Shown: positions 21,239-32,900, counted from the first letter of the stretch. The stretch: 64,000 nucleotides of DNA from Symbiodinium natans (GCA_905221605.1 CAJNDS010002158.1:434001-498000); one strand, 5' to 3'. Translations and numbers: made by a program. The notes: generated from the letters alone by a model not told the origin.

Positions 21239-22613
21239 ATGGCGCGCTCCACGAGGAAGGTCACCGCTTGCGCTGTGGCTGCGTTGCTGGCATGCGGCCT
21301 CTCCAGCTCCGGATTCGTGCCAGGGCCGCTTCGCAGGACGGCTGCCCCAGTGGCAGCTGCGTCCGCCGCCGGCATGATGATGGCCCCAGCTGCTTTTGCC
21401 GACGAGATTGGTGATGCAGCCAAAAAGCTTGGTGATGCTTCCTATGACTTCGCGAAGGAAGTGGACTGGAACAACGGCATCTTCTTGCAAGCTCCTGGCA
21501 AGTTCCAACCTCTCCAAGCTCTGAAGGCGATTGACAAGATGATTGACATGGGCGCAGCAGCAGACCCCAAGCTCTTGAAGGCAGCGGCGGAGGCCCATCA
21601 CAAGGCCATCGGGAGCATCTCAGGTCCCAACGGTGTGACTTCTCGGGCGGATTGGGATGCGGTGAACGCGGCTTTGGGCCGCGTTGTGGCATCCGTCCCC
21701 AAGGCAAAGGTCATGGACGTCTACAATGCCGTGAAGGACATCACTGACCCTGCCGTGCCCCCGTACATGAAGTCGTTGGTCAACGGTGCAGATGCCGAGA
21801 AGGCATACAAGGGCTTCTTGGAGTTCAAGGATGTGGTGGAAAAGAGAGTTGATTCAGATCTATTTTCGACTTTCTTTGCATTCCCACGTCGTTCTGTATC
21901 TGTGCCGCTTCTATTCTTAGCATCATCTCAAAGGAGTTCGTTAACAAATCTAAGGAACCAAGTGGCTGCAGTTGGTGCTCCTGCCACTGTGCCCACTGGG
22001 GACAAGATTGGTGCGGCGGCGAAGGCCCTGTCGGATGCATCTTACCCTTTCTTGAAAGAGGTGCAGGGTTGCAAAGAAGAAAAGTTGGGGTCGATGGCCC
22101 TTGCCAGTCTCATGATCAAGAAACATGAGAAACTTCACGTAGTTCCCACGCCCCCGAGGATTTGCAACCGGGGGTTTCCTTTGACCGAGCATGCTTGTTT
22201 GTTTGTGTGCGTACCCTCAGGTGGACTGGCTGTCCGATGTTTACCTGAAGCCGCTCCCAGGCACCACAGCCCCGAAGGTGATGACCGCCATTGACAAGAT
22301 GATCGTGATGGGCAGCCAGATGGACGGAAACCTGCTGAAGGCTGCCGCCGAAGCGCACCACAAGGCCATTGGCAGCGTCGATGCCAAGGGAGTGACGTCT
22401 GCTGCGGATTACGAGGCAGTGAACGCAGCTATCGGGCGCATTGTCGCATCAGTGCCAAAAGCAACAGTGATGGATGTGTACAACTCCATGGCCACAATTG
22501 TGGATGGATCCATCCCCAACAACATGTTCTCCAAGGTGAACCCTCTTGATGCAGCCGCCGCTGCAAAGGGCTTCTACACCTTCAAGGATGTGGTAGCGGC
22601 GTCTCAGCGTTGA
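21239..22613 (+). CDS. PCP: Peridinin-chlorophyll a-binding protein, copy 1
   Basis: Water-soluble light-harvesting protein of the thylakoid lumen that binds peridinin and chlorophyll a and passes energy to the photosystems. Exons 21239-21843, 21955-22060 and 22221-22613 join to 367 codons plus stop. Residues 1-54 are the plastid-targeting leader: a hydrophobic signal segment, an FVPGP step, then a second hydrophobic stretch ending AAFA. The mature protein begins DEIGDAAKKL and has 313 residues, the usual length of two-domain PCP. Each half has the AEAHHKAIGS helix carrying the conserved chlorophyll-site histidine region. Intron 1 (111 nt) keeps the frame open and probably starts with GA; a 6-nt deletion near its donor is unique to this copy. 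Intron 2 (160 nt) is GTGCAG...CAG. One leader residue (Ala) differs from the Val of the other copies. Confidence 0.95.
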
Positions 22614-22913
22614 TGAGAGTTTTTGGCCGGGCGCCATGGCGTCGAGTTGTCGGGCCCTTTGAGAACCACAACTCTTTTTAACCTGTACAGTGCCGAAGAG
22701 ATGGTGGGGTCGTTAGCGATTGACGACAGTGTTTGTGCCTTGAAGCAGTGATAAATGGGCTTGAGATCGGCAGGCGCGGCATTCACAGCTTGTTCTCTAG
22801 CCAGGGCAAATTCAATATCATCCGGCTGTAAACGCGACACCACTTCGAAATCGCAAGCATTTTTGGCTTTGCACATACTCTTGACCAAGACTTGTCCTCT
22901 TGCTCTCTTGCGA
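22614..22913 (+). promoter_or_regulatory. PCP spacer 1-2 (300 nt, short form)
   Basis: 3' flank of copy 1 and 5' flank of copy 2. Lacks the TATTTAATTGTTGCCAA insert seen in two other spacers. Ends with a conserved block (AGCATTTTTGGCTTTGCACA, then CTCTTGACCAAG) 24 nt before the ATG; the CCAAG could be the trans-splicing acceptor. No TATA box is expected. Confidence 0.6.
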
Positions 22914-24291
22914 ATGGCGCGCTCCACGAGGAAGGTCACCGCTTGCGCTGTGGCTGTGTTGCTGGCATGCGGCCTCTCCAGCTCCGGATTCGTGCCAGGG
23001 CCGCTTCGCAGGACGGCTGCCCCAGTGGCAGCTGCGTCCGCAGCCGGCATGATGATGGCCCCAGCTGCTTTTGCCGACGAGATTGGTGATGCAGCCAAAA
23101 AGCTTGGTGATGCTTCCTATGACTTCGCGAAGGAAGTGGACTGGAACAACGGCATCTTCTTGCAAGCTCCTGGCAAGTTCCAACCTCTCCAAGCTCTGAA
23201 GGCGATTGACAAGATGATTGACATGGGTGCAGCAGCAGACCCCAAGCTCTTGAAGGCAGCGGCGGAGGCCCATCACAAGGCCATCGGGAGCATCTCAGGT
23301 CCCAACGGTGTGACTTCTCGGGCGGATTGGGATGCGGTGAACGCGGCTTTGGGCCGCGTTGTGGCATCTGTCCCCAAGGCAAAGGTCATGGACGTCTACA
23401 ATGCCGTGAAGGACATCACTGACCCTGCCGTGCCCCCGTACATGAAGTCTTTGGTCAACGGTGCAGATGCCGAGAAGGCATACAAGGGCTTCTTGGAGTT
23501 CAAGGATGTGGTGGAAAAGAGCATCGGAGTTGATTCAGATCTATTTTTGACTTTCTTTGCATTCCCACGTCGTTCTGTATCTGTGCCGCTTCTATTCTTA
23601 GCATCATCTCAAAGGAGTTCGTTAACAAATCTAAGGAACCAAGTGGCTGCAGTTGGTGCTCCTGCCACTGTGCCCACTGGGGACAAGATTGGTGCGGCGG
23701 CGAAGGCCCTGTCGGATGCATCTTACCCTTTCTTGAAAGAGGTGCAGGGTTGCAAAGAAGAAAGGGGGTCGATGGCCTTTGCCAGTCTCATGATCAAGAA
23801 ACATGAGAAACTTCACGTAGTTCCCACGCCCCTGAGGATTTGCAACCGGGGGTTTCCTTTGACCGAGCATGCTTGTTTGTTTGTGTGCGTACCCTCAGGT
23901 GGACTGGCTGTCCGATGTTTACCTGAAGCCGCTCCCAGGCACCACAGCCCCGAAGGTGATGACCGCCATTGACAAGATGATCGTGATGGGCAGCCAGATG
24001 GACGGAAACCTGCTGAAGGCTGCCGCCGAAGCGCACCACAAGGCCATTGGCAGCGTCGATGCCAAGGGAGTGACGTCTGCTGCGGATTACGAGGCAGTGA
24101 ACGCAGCTATCGGGCGCATTGTCGCATCAGTGCCAAAAGCAACAGTGATGGATGTGTACAACTCCATGGCCACAATTGTGGATGGATCCATCCCCAACAA
24201 CATGTTCTCCAAGGTGAACCCTCTTGATGCAGCCGCCGCTGCAAAGGGCTTCTACACCTTCAAGGATGTGGTAGCGGCGTCTCAGCGTTGA
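22914..24291 (+). CDS. PCP: Peridinin-chlorophyll a-binding protein, copy 2
   Basis: Exons 22914-23518, 23636-23741 and 23899-24291 (605, 106, 393 nt; 367 residues). Intron 1 is 117 nt, a multiple of three without an in-frame stop, so an unspliced reading frame runs through it. Intron 2 is 157 nt with a GAAAGGGGG variant shared only with copy 4. The protein matches copies 3-5. Confidence 0.95.
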
Positions 24292-24611
24292 TGAGAGTTT
24301 TTGGCCGGGCGCCATGGCGTCGAGTTGTCGGGCCCTTTGAGAACCACAACTCTATTTAATTGTTGCCAACTTTTTAACCTGTACAGTGCCGAAGAGATGG
24401 TGGGGTCGTTAGCGATTGACGACAGTGTTGTGTGCCTTGAAGCAGTGATAAATGGGCTTGAGATCGGCAGGCGCGGCATTCACAGCTTGTTCTCTAGCCA
24501 GGGCAAATTCAATATCATCCGGCTGTAAACGCGACACCACTTCGAAATCGCAAAGCATTTTTGGCTTTGCACATACTCTTGACCAAGACTTGTCCTCTTG
24601 CTCTCTTGCGA
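24292..24611 (+). promoter_or_regulatory. PCP spacer 2-3 (320 nt, long form)
   Basis: Like spacer 1-2 but with an inserted TATTTAATTGTTGCCAAC segment near 24353-24370 and a GTTGTGTGCC variant. Confidence 0.6.
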
Positions 24612-25992
24612 ATGGCGCGCTCCACGAGGAAGGTCACCGCTTGCGCTGTGGCTGTGTTGCTGGCATGCGGCCTCTCCAGCTCCGGATTCGTGCCAGGGCC
24701 GCTTCGCAGGACGGCTGCCCCAGTGGCAGCTGCGTCCGCAGCCGGCATGATGATGGCCCCAGCTGCTTTTGCCGACGAGATTGGTGATGCAGCCAAAAAG
24801 CTTGGTGATGCTTCCTATGACTTCGCGAAGGAAGTGGACTGGAACAACGGCATCTTCTTGCAAGCTCCTGGCAAGTTCCAACCTCTCCAAGCTCTGAAGG
24901 CGATTGACAAGATGATTGACATGGGCGCAGCAGCAGACCCCAAGCTCTTGAAGGCAGCGGCGGAGGCCCATCACAAGGCCATCGGGAGCATCTCAGGTCC
25001 CAACGGTGTGACTTCTCGGGCGGATTGGGATGCGGTGAACGCGGCTTTGGGCCGCGTTGTGGCATCCGTCCCCAAGGCAAAGGTCATGGACGTCTACAAT
25101 GCCGTGAAGGACATCACTGACCCTGCCGTGCCCCCGTACATGAAGTCTTTGGTCAACGGTGCAGATGCCGAGAAGGCATACAAGGGCTTCTTGGAGTTCA
25201 AGGATGTGGTGGAAAAGAGCATCGGAGTTGATTCAGATCTATTTTCGACTTTCTTTGCATTCCCACGTCGTTCTGTATCTGTGCCGCTTCTATTCTTAGC
25301 ATCATCTCAAAGGAGTTCGTTAACAAATCTAAGGAACCAAGTGGCTGCAGTTGGTGCTCCTGCCACTGTGCCCACTGGGGACAAGATTGGTGCGGCGGCG
25401 AAGGCCCTGTCGGATGCATCTTACCCTTTCTTGAAAGAGGTGCAGGGTTGCAAAGAAGAAAAGTTGGGGTCGATGGCCCTTGCCAGTCTCATGATCAAGA
25501 AACATGAGAAACTTCACGTAGTTCCCACGCCCCCGAGGATTTGCAACCGGGGGTTTCCTTTGACCGAGCATGCTTGTTTGTTTGTGTGCGTACCCTCAGG
25601 TGGACTGGCTGTCCGATGTTTACCTGAAGCCGCTCCCAGGCACCACAGCCCCGAAGGTGATGACCGCCATTGACAAGATGATCGTGATGGGCAGCCAGAT
25701 GGACGGAAACCTGCTGAAGGCTGCCGCCGAAGCGCACCACAAGGCCATTGGCAGCGTCGATGCCAAGGGAGTGACGTCTGCTGCGGATTACGAGGCAGTG
25801 AACGCAGCTATCGGGCGCATTGTCGCATCAGTGCCAAAAGCAACAGTGATGGATGTGTACAACTCCATGGCCACAATTGTGGATGGATCCATCCCCAACA
25901 ACATGTTCTCCAAGGTGAACCCTCTTGATGCAGCCGCCGCTGCAAAGGGCTTCTACACCTTCAAGGATGTGGTAGCGGCGTCTCAGCGTTGA
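24612..25992 (+). CDS. PCP: Peridinin-chlorophyll a-binding protein, copy 3
   Basis: Exons 24612-25216, 25334-25439 and 25600-25992 (367 residues). Intron 1 117 nt; intron 2 160 nt with GAAAAGTTGGGG, the same form as copies 1 and 5. Domains, leader and histidine positions as in copy 1. Confidence 0.95.
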
Positions 25993-26314
25993 TGAGAGTT
26001 TTTGGCCGGGCGCCATGGCGTCGAGTTGTCGGGCCCTTTGAGAACCACAACTCTATTTAATTGTTGCCAATTGACTTTTTTAACCTGTACAGTGCCGAAG
26101 AGATGGTGGGGTCGTTAGCGATTGACGACAGTGTTGTGCCTTGAAGCAGTGATAAATGGGCTTGAGATCGGCAGGCGCGGCATTCACAGCTTGTTCTCTA
26201 GCCAGGGCAAATTCAATATCATCCGGCTGTAAACGCGACACCACTTCGAAATCGCAAGCATTTTTGGCTTTGCACATACTCTTGACCAAGACTTGTCCTC
26301 TTGCTCTCTTGCGA
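25993..26314 (+). promoter_or_regulatory. PCP spacer 3-4 (322 nt, long form)
   Basis: Long form with TATTTAATTGTTGCCAATTG followed by ACTTTTT. Confidence 0.6.
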
Positions 26315-27692
26315 ATGGCGCGCTCCACGAGGAAGGTCACCGCTTGCGCTGTGGCTGTGTTGCTGGCATGCGGCCTCTCCAGCTCCGGATTCGTGCCAGG
26401 GCCGCTTCGCAGGACGGCTGCCCCAGTGGCAGCTGCGTCCGCAGCCGGCATGATGATGGCCCCAGCTGCTTTTGCCGACGAGATTGGTGATGCAGCCAAA
26501 AAGCTTGGTGATGCTTCCTATGACTTCGCGAAGGAAGTGGACTGGAACAACGGCATCTTCTTGCAAGCTCCTGGCAAGTTCCAACCTCTCCAAGCTCTGA
26601 AGGCGATTGACAAGATGATTGACATGGGTGCAGCAGCAGACCCCAAGCTCTTGAAGGCAGCGGCGGAGGCCCATCACAAGGCCATCGGGAGCATCTCAGG
26701 TCCCAACGGTGTGACTTCTCGGGCGGATTGGGATGCGGTGAACGCGGCTTTGGGCCGCGTTGTGGCATCCGTCCCCAAGGCAAAGGTCATGGACGTCTAC
26801 AATGCCGTGAAGGACATCACTGACCCTGCCGTGCCCCCGTACATGAAGTCTTTGGTCAACGGTGCAGATGCCGAGAAGGCATACAAGGGCTTCTTGGAGT
26901 TCAAGGATGTGGTGGAAAAGAGCATCGGAGTTGATTCAGATCTATTTTCGACTTTCTTTGCATTCCCACGTCGTTCTGTATCTGTGCCGCTTCTATTCTT
27001 AGCATCATCTCAAAGGAGTTCGTTAACAAATCTAAGGAACCAAGTGGCTGCAGTTGGTGCTCCTGCCACTGTGCCCACTGGGGACAAGATTGGTGCGGCG
27101 GCGAAGGCCCTGTCGGATGCATCTTACCCTTTCTTGAAAGAGGTGCAGGGTTGCAAAGAAGAAAGGGGGTCGATGGCCTTTGCCAGTCTCATGATCAAGA
27201 AACATGAGAAACTTCACGTAGTTCCCACGCCCCTGAGGATTTGCAACCGGGGGTTTCCTTTGACCGAGCATGCTTGTTTGTTTGTGTGCGTACCCTCAGG
27301 TGGACTGGCTGTCCGATGTTTACCTGAAGCCGCTCCCAGGCACCACAGCCCCGAAGGTGATGACCGCCATTGACAAGATGATCGTGATGGGCAGCCAGAT
27401 GGACGGAAACCTGCTGAAGGCTGCCGCCGAAGCGCACCACAAGGCCATTGGCAGCGTCGATGCCAAGGGAGTGACGTCTGCTGCGGATTACGAGGCAGTG
27501 AACGCAGCTATCGGGCGCATTGTCGCATCAGTGCCAAAAGCAACAGTGATGGATGTGTACAACTCCATGGCCACAATTGTGGATGGATCCATCCCCAACA
27601 ACATGTTCTCCAAGGTGAACCCTCTTGATGCAGCCGCCGCTGCAAAGGGCTTCTACACCTTCAAGGATGTGGTAGCGGCGTCTCAGCGTTGA
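26315..27692 (+). CDS. PCP: Peridinin-chlorophyll a-binding protein, copy 4
   Basis: Exons 26315-26919, 27037-27142 and 27300-27692 (367 residues). Intron 2 is the 157-nt form shared with copy 2. Confidence 0.95.
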
Positions 27693-27993
27693 TGAGAGTT
27701 TTTGGCCGGGCGCCATGGCGTCGAGTTGTCGGGCCCTTTGAGAACCACAACTCTTTTTAACCTGTACAGTGCCGAAGAGATGGTGGGGTCGTTAGCGATT
27801 GACGACAGTGTTTGTGCCTTGAAGCAGTGATAAATGGGCTTGAGATCGGCAGGCGCGGCATTCACAGCTTGTTCTCTAGCCAGGGCAAATTCAATATCAT
27901 CCGGCTGTAAACGCGACACCACTTCGAAATCGCAAAGCATTTTTGGCTTTGCACATACTCTTGACCAAGACTTGTCCTCTTGCTCTCTTGCGA
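27693..27993 (+). promoter_or_regulatory. PCP spacer 4-5 (301 nt, short form)
   Basis: Short form, almost identical to spacer 1-2, with one extra A before AGCATTTTTGGC. Confidence 0.6.
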
Positions 27994-29374
27994 ATGGCGC
28001 GCTCCACGAGGAAGGTCACCGCTTGCGCTGTGGCTGTGTTGCTGGCATGCGGCCTCTCCAGCTCCGGATTCGTGCCAGGGCCGCTTCGCAGGACGGCTGC
28101 CCCAGTGGCAGCTGCGTCCGCAGCCGGCATGATGATGGCCCCAGCTGCTTTTGCCGACGAGATTGGTGATGCAGCCAAAAAGCTTGGTGATGCTTCCTAT
28201 GACTTCGCGAAGGAAGTGGACTGGAACAACGGCATCTTCTTGCAAGCTCCTGGCAAGTTCCAACCTCTCCAAGCTCTGAAGGCGATTGACAAGATGATTG
28301 ACATGGGCGCAGCAGCAGACCCCAAGCTCTTGAAGGCAGCGGCGGAGGCCCATCACAAGGCCATCGGGAGCATCTCAGGTCCCAACGGTGTGACTTCTCG
28401 GGCGGATTGGGATGCGGTGAACGCGGCTTTGGGCCGCGTTGTGGCATCCGTCCCCAAGGCAAAGGTCATGGACGTCTACAATGCCGTGAAGGACATCACT
28501 GACCCTGCCGTGCCCCCGTACATGAAGTCTTTGGTCAACGGTGCAGATGCCGAGAAGGCATACAAGGGCTTCTTGGAGTTCAAGGATGTGGTGGAAAAGA
28601 GCATCGGAGTTGATTCAGATCTATTTTCGACTTTCTTTGCATTCCCACGTCGTTCTGTATCTGTGCCGCTTCTATTCTTAGCATCATCCCAAAGGAGTTC
28701 GTTAACAAATCTAAGGAACCAAGTGGCTGCAGTTGGTGCTCCTGCCACTGTGCCCACTGGGGACAAGATTGGTGCGGCGGCGAAGGCCCTGTCGGATGCA
28801 TCTTACCCTTTCTTGAAAGAGGTGCAGGGTTGCAAAGAAGAAAAGTTGGGGTCGATGGCCCTTGCTAGTCTCATGATCAAGAAACATGAGAAACTTCACG
28901 TAGTTCCCACGCCCCTGAGGATTTGCAACCGGGGGTTTCCTTTGACCGAGCATGCTTGTTTGTTTGTGTGCGTACCCTCAGGTGGACTGGCTGTCCGATG
29001 TTTACCTGAAGCCGCTTCCAGGCACCACAGCCCCGAAGGTGATGACCGCCATTGACAAGATGATCGTGATGGGCAGCCAGATGGACGGAAACCTGTTGAA
29101 GGCTGCCGCCGAAGCGCACCACAAGGCCATTGGCAGCGTCGATGCCAAGGGAGTGACGTCTGCTGCGGATTACGAGGCAGTGAACGCAGCTATCGGGCGC
29201 ATTGTCGCATCAGTGCCAAAAGCAACAGTGATGGATGTGTACAACTCCATGGCCACAATTGTGGATGGATCCATCCCCAACAACATGTTCTCCAAGGTGA
29301 ACCCTCTTGATGCAGCCGCCGCTGCAAAGGGCTTCTACACCTTCAAGGATGTGGTAGCGGCGTCTCAGCGCTGA
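27994..29374 (+). CDS. PCP: Peridinin-chlorophyll a-binding protein, copy 5
   Basis: Exons 27994-28598, 28716-28821 and 28982-29374 (367 residues). Intron 2 is the 160-nt form. A few silent changes (CTTCCAGG, CTGTTGAAGG, CAGCGC before the stop) mark it as the array-end copy, less homogenised than the inner ones. Confidence 0.95.
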
Positions 29375-29760
29375 TGAGAGTTTTTGGCCGGTCGCGGCCG
29401 CAACTCTATGCGTTAACTCTATTTCATTGTTGCCAACTTACCAATTTGAACTGTACAGCGCAGAAGAAGCAGTGCTATATGGGCTTTGAAGCAAGATCTG
29501 AGGAAGCGCGGCTCATTTAACTGCTGCGGCAGCTACTTTTAAATTCCTGGGAATGTCAGAAGCAGCCGCCGCTGGCTTGCCGAGAAATTGCAGCTGAACT
29601 CCTGGAGGGCTTGTATCCCCAACCACACAGGCATGAACTTTAGCCTTTTTGACTTTGTCGAAGGCTTAAGGCATTTGAGCTAGCTGGAGACTGCACTGGG
29701 TCGAGTCGCCGGCAGGTGGATGGGTTCTGCGCGGCTTCAACAGGCGGGGACGTGCACTGC
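29375..29760. other. Diverged spacer remnant and flank after the PCP array
   Basis: Up to ~29515 the order AACTCTATTTCATTGTTGCC, CTGTACAGCGC, GGGCTTTGAAGCA still follows the long-form spacer. Beyond that no gene or repeat is recognised. Confidence 0.6.
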
Positions 29761-30940
29761 AAACACTAAACTCTAAACCGTAAGCCCTAAACCCCAAGCC
29801 CCAAAACCCCAAGCCCTAAACCCTAAACTTAAACCCTAAGCCCTAAGCCCTAAGCCCTAAACCCTAAACCCCAAAACTGAAACCCTAAACCCTACACCCC
29901 GAATCCGTAATATCATCCACTGCCCAAATGCCCCCTGCGCAAGCTCCTAGGTGCATCATTCTGTGCATGTCCAGCCCACGAAGCCTCCGGTCCAGCCATG
30001 ATAAGTCGTTTAGGGTTTAGGGCCTTTAGTTTTAGGGTTTAGGGTTTGGGGTTTAGGGTTCCATTTGCGTGGCAAATGGGTGAGCAGCTCAACGCCCGGA
30101 GTTTGCAAGGTAGTTCAGAAGTCTAGAGTTTACCCCTTTGCAACCTTTCAAAGGCTCAAAAGCCTAAACTTTCAGGTTTATAAAGTTGTAGAGTAAAAGC
30201 ACTTTGAAGTCCCAAGCCAATGACAGAAAGCGCGTGAAGGAGGCTGCAACGCTTCAGACAGGCAGGGGGTTCAGGGAGTTCGGGGTTCGGGGGTTCTGGC
30301 GCAGGGTGTTGGGAGTGTGTTGGGGCTTTTGGGGATGTTTGGTCGGTGTGTTCCGGTCCTTGTGCGCAGAACCGACCCCAAATCTGAGCTTTCAACTGGT
30401 TATTGTATAGGGTAGGGTTCAGGGGGGTAAAACTTGAGCAGTTGGCTTCACCAGGCGCGGTCGGGGAAGGGGGCGGGGTTTAGGGTTTAGGGTTTAGAGT
30501 TTAGGGTTTAGGGTTTGCGGTTGAGGATTGTCTTTTGTAAACCCTGCATAGTGTTCGTGCATCAAAAGTGCAAGCAGTCACAGGGCACAGGCGTGTTCTT
30601 AGGTCTTGTCGCGCTGTCGCGCTCGTTCTGCCGTGCGCGTCGAGTTTTGTGTCGTTCCTCGTGTCTTGTGTATCGTGTCGTGTTTCGCGTTGTGTCCCGG
30701 TCGTATCTTGCTCCAGATATCCCCAAATCTTTCAGCCCATATCAGAGGACCCAGCAAGCGTAGCGCCACCCATTCCCGACAGCCATCAACCGCCCGAAAC
30801 GCTACAGCTGTTTCTCCGATGTTCTTGGCTTTTGAGAACCCGAAAGACATACGGCCAGAAACCCTGTCACCCAAGAGCCGCAGACCCTAAACCCTGCTGC
30901 AACCACACACCCCCCACCCGAACAGCCCTATCTGCCGCAG

Positions 30941-31017
30941 GGAGTATGCTGAGCAGTGGATTCACTCAAGGCTGAACTCCTCAATCTTCGGGCAGACGGC
31001 GGAGACCTCGTCCAATG
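30941..31017 (+). CDS. Exon candidate
   Basis: CTGCCGCAG acceptor; reads EYAEQWIHSRLNSSIFGQTA. Good composition, unidentified. Confidence 0.42.
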
Positions 31018-31509
31018 TTTGGCTTTGAGGGGTGTAGGGTTGGGCCCTGGCCCCTAAACCCCGAACCCCTAAAGACTCTGAACATCCAAACCTCTGAACC
31101 CTGAATCCCTCAAGTTTAAGCTTGCAGGGTCTAAGGGTTCGGGGGATTTGGGTGTTCGATTCATGGGCCTTCCTCCCCCAAAAGAGCTCCAAACAGTCCC
31201 TACTCCTTTAGGCCTGATTCGTGGGGGTACCCTTTTCAGAGGTCTTGGGGAACCCTTCGATTCGAGAGCAAGAGGGGGGAGTCGCGAGGCTCTTGCTGCA
31301 AGTTTGGGCAATCTAAGTGCCTCCCTGCAATGTTTGGGCAGTCTGAATCTTCTGTGCCCGGAAGAATTAAACCCTAAACCCTAAACCCTAAACCCTAAAC
31401 TCTAAACCCTAAACCCTTAACCCTAAGCCCTAAACCCTAAACCCTACTGCTGGCTCGTGACTTAGGGTTTAGGGTTTAGGGTTGAAGGCGTTTTGCTTCT
31501 CGCGCGCAG

Positions 31510-31570
31510 TGTGGCGCCCGTATTTCTGCTGCTTCCAGAGTAGCGGTGCATAACCCCTTCGACGCAGCCC
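31510..31570 (+). CDS. Exon candidate
   Basis: CGCGCAG acceptor; reads CGARISAASRVAVHNPFDAA. It is followed by a long run of CCCTACAAA variants. Confidence 0.38.
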
Positions 31571-31599
31571 TATAAACCTACAAAGCCCACAAACCCTTC

Positions 31600-31830
31600 A
31601 AGCCATGTAAACCCCACAAACCCTACAAACCCTACAAACCCCACAAACCCTACAAACCCCACAAACCCTACAAACCCTACAAACCCTACAAACCCTACAA
31701 AGCCTACAAACCCTACAAACCCTACAAACCCTACAAACCCCACAAACCCTACAAACCCTACGAACCCTACGAACCCTAAACCCTAAACCCTAAACCATAA
31801 ACCCTACGAACCCTATGAATCCTACAAACC
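31600..31830 (-). repeat. Nonamer variant array (CCCTACAAA)
   Basis: About twenty CCCTACAAA/CCCCACAAA units, a 9-nt derivative of the telomere-like unit, with CCCTACGAA at the right end. Confidence 0.85.
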
Positions 31831-32093
31831 CTCAACTCGGAGGAGCCCTAACCTTCTACAAGCCCAAAACCCTCTCCTGGCCCTCGAAACCCCCACAAGC
31901 CCTTAAAAGAAGCCCAAAATGACCCTCCCACCCCTCCCGAAACCCTAAACCCTAAACCCTAAACCCTAAACCCTAAACCCTAAACCCTAAGCCCTAAGCC
32001 CTAAGCCCTAAACCCTACACCCTAGACCCGCAACCCTAAACCCTGAAGCCTAAACCCTAAACCTTAAACCCTAAACCCTAAACCCTATCCCAG

Positions 32094-32168
32094 GACTCCT
32101 TCTTCGAGTCTACAAACAGCTTGGGCCAAGAACTGGGGTTAGAAATGGTCGGCAAAGCACCTCGGAGA
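32094..32168 (+). CDS. Exon candidate, phase 0-0
   Basis: CCCAG acceptor and GTTTAG donor bound exactly 25 codons reading DSFFESTNSLGQELGLEMVG, then KAPRR. The upstream flank is pure CCCTAAA and the downstream flank TTTAGGG, so both introns would start or end in heptamers. Confidence 0.45.
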
Positions 32169-32797
32169 GTTTAGGGCTTAGGGGTTTAGGGGTTCAGGGG
32201 TTTAGGGTTTAGGGTTGAGGGTGAGTTTGGGGGCAGGAGAGTTTGTTGGGCGTATGTTGCTTTTTTCGAATGAGGTTTAGGGCGTAGGTTTTTACAGGGT
32301 TATCGGCCCGTACATCGGATTTGGCGCCTTTGTTTCGGTGAGTTTTTTGGTTTTATATGGTGTTTTGTGGGGAGGGGGCGGTTAAGGGTTCCTGGGGCTT
32401 ACAGGGCTGTATAGGGCTTATAGGGTTGGTATCTCACCCGCACCTGAGGTTTTACCCTGAGCCTTTAGCCCCAAACCTCAAACCCCAAACCCCAAACCCC
32501 AAACCCCAAAACCCCAAACCCCAAACCCCAAACCCTAAACCCCAAACCCTAACCCTAAACCCCAAACCCCAAACCCTAAACCCTACACCCCCCTGAACCC
32601 CAAACCCTTCGAGGGCCTCCCAGGGTCTTTAAGGACATGGGCTCTGTCGTGGTTCAGGGCTTAGAACTCAGGGCTTAGGGCTTAGGTTGTAGGATTTTCG
32701 CCCGACACCCTAAACCCTAAACCCTAAACCCTAAACCTTAAACCCTAAACCCCAAGGGTTCATTCCTCAGCTTAGGTCTGGACCCCCATCCCACCAG

Positions 32798-32900
32798 ATC
32801 TGCAGCTCAAGACATCCTCGAACCCGTTGGGGAAGACGGAGTTTGACCCTTGCGCGCAACAAGGGGTCTTTCAGACTCCAGAAATTTTGGATTTCGGGTT
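32798..32900 (+). CDS. Exon candidate
   Basis: CCACCAG acceptor; reads LQLKTSSNPLGKTEFDPCAQ and continues. Unidentified. Confidence 0.4.

Larger units (their letters stand above)
21065..29515 (+). repeat. Tandem array of five PCP genes with degenerate edges
   Basis: Start codons at 21239, 22914, 24612, 26315 and 27994 give periods of 1675, 1698, 1703 and 1679 nt. Genes and spacers are nearly identical, a sign of concerted evolution. The left edge (21065-21190) and right edge (29375-29515) carry diverged spacer remnants. Confidence 0.95.

Noticed and set aside
21188-22294. Single 368-405 residue PCP frames running through intron 1 and into intron 2 (also at 22755, 24561, 26156, 27943)
   Set aside because: The tail after FLKEV is intron sequence, and the usual PCP continuation (DWLSDVYLKPLPG) resumes in another frame after CAG. 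The true protein is the three-exon product.
22420-22435. GTGAACGCAG resembling a reported dinoflagellate PCP promoter word
   Set aside because: It lies inside exon 3 (Val-Asn-Ala codons) in every copy, so it is coding, not a promoter.
21152-28462. Minus-strand frames of 130-165 codons across the PCP genes
   Set aside because: They recur at every copy as shadows of the + strand GC-ending codons and match no family.
32462-32596. Asn-Pro-Lys-Pro repeat protein
   Set aside because: It is translation of CCCCAAA/CCCTAAA heptamers.
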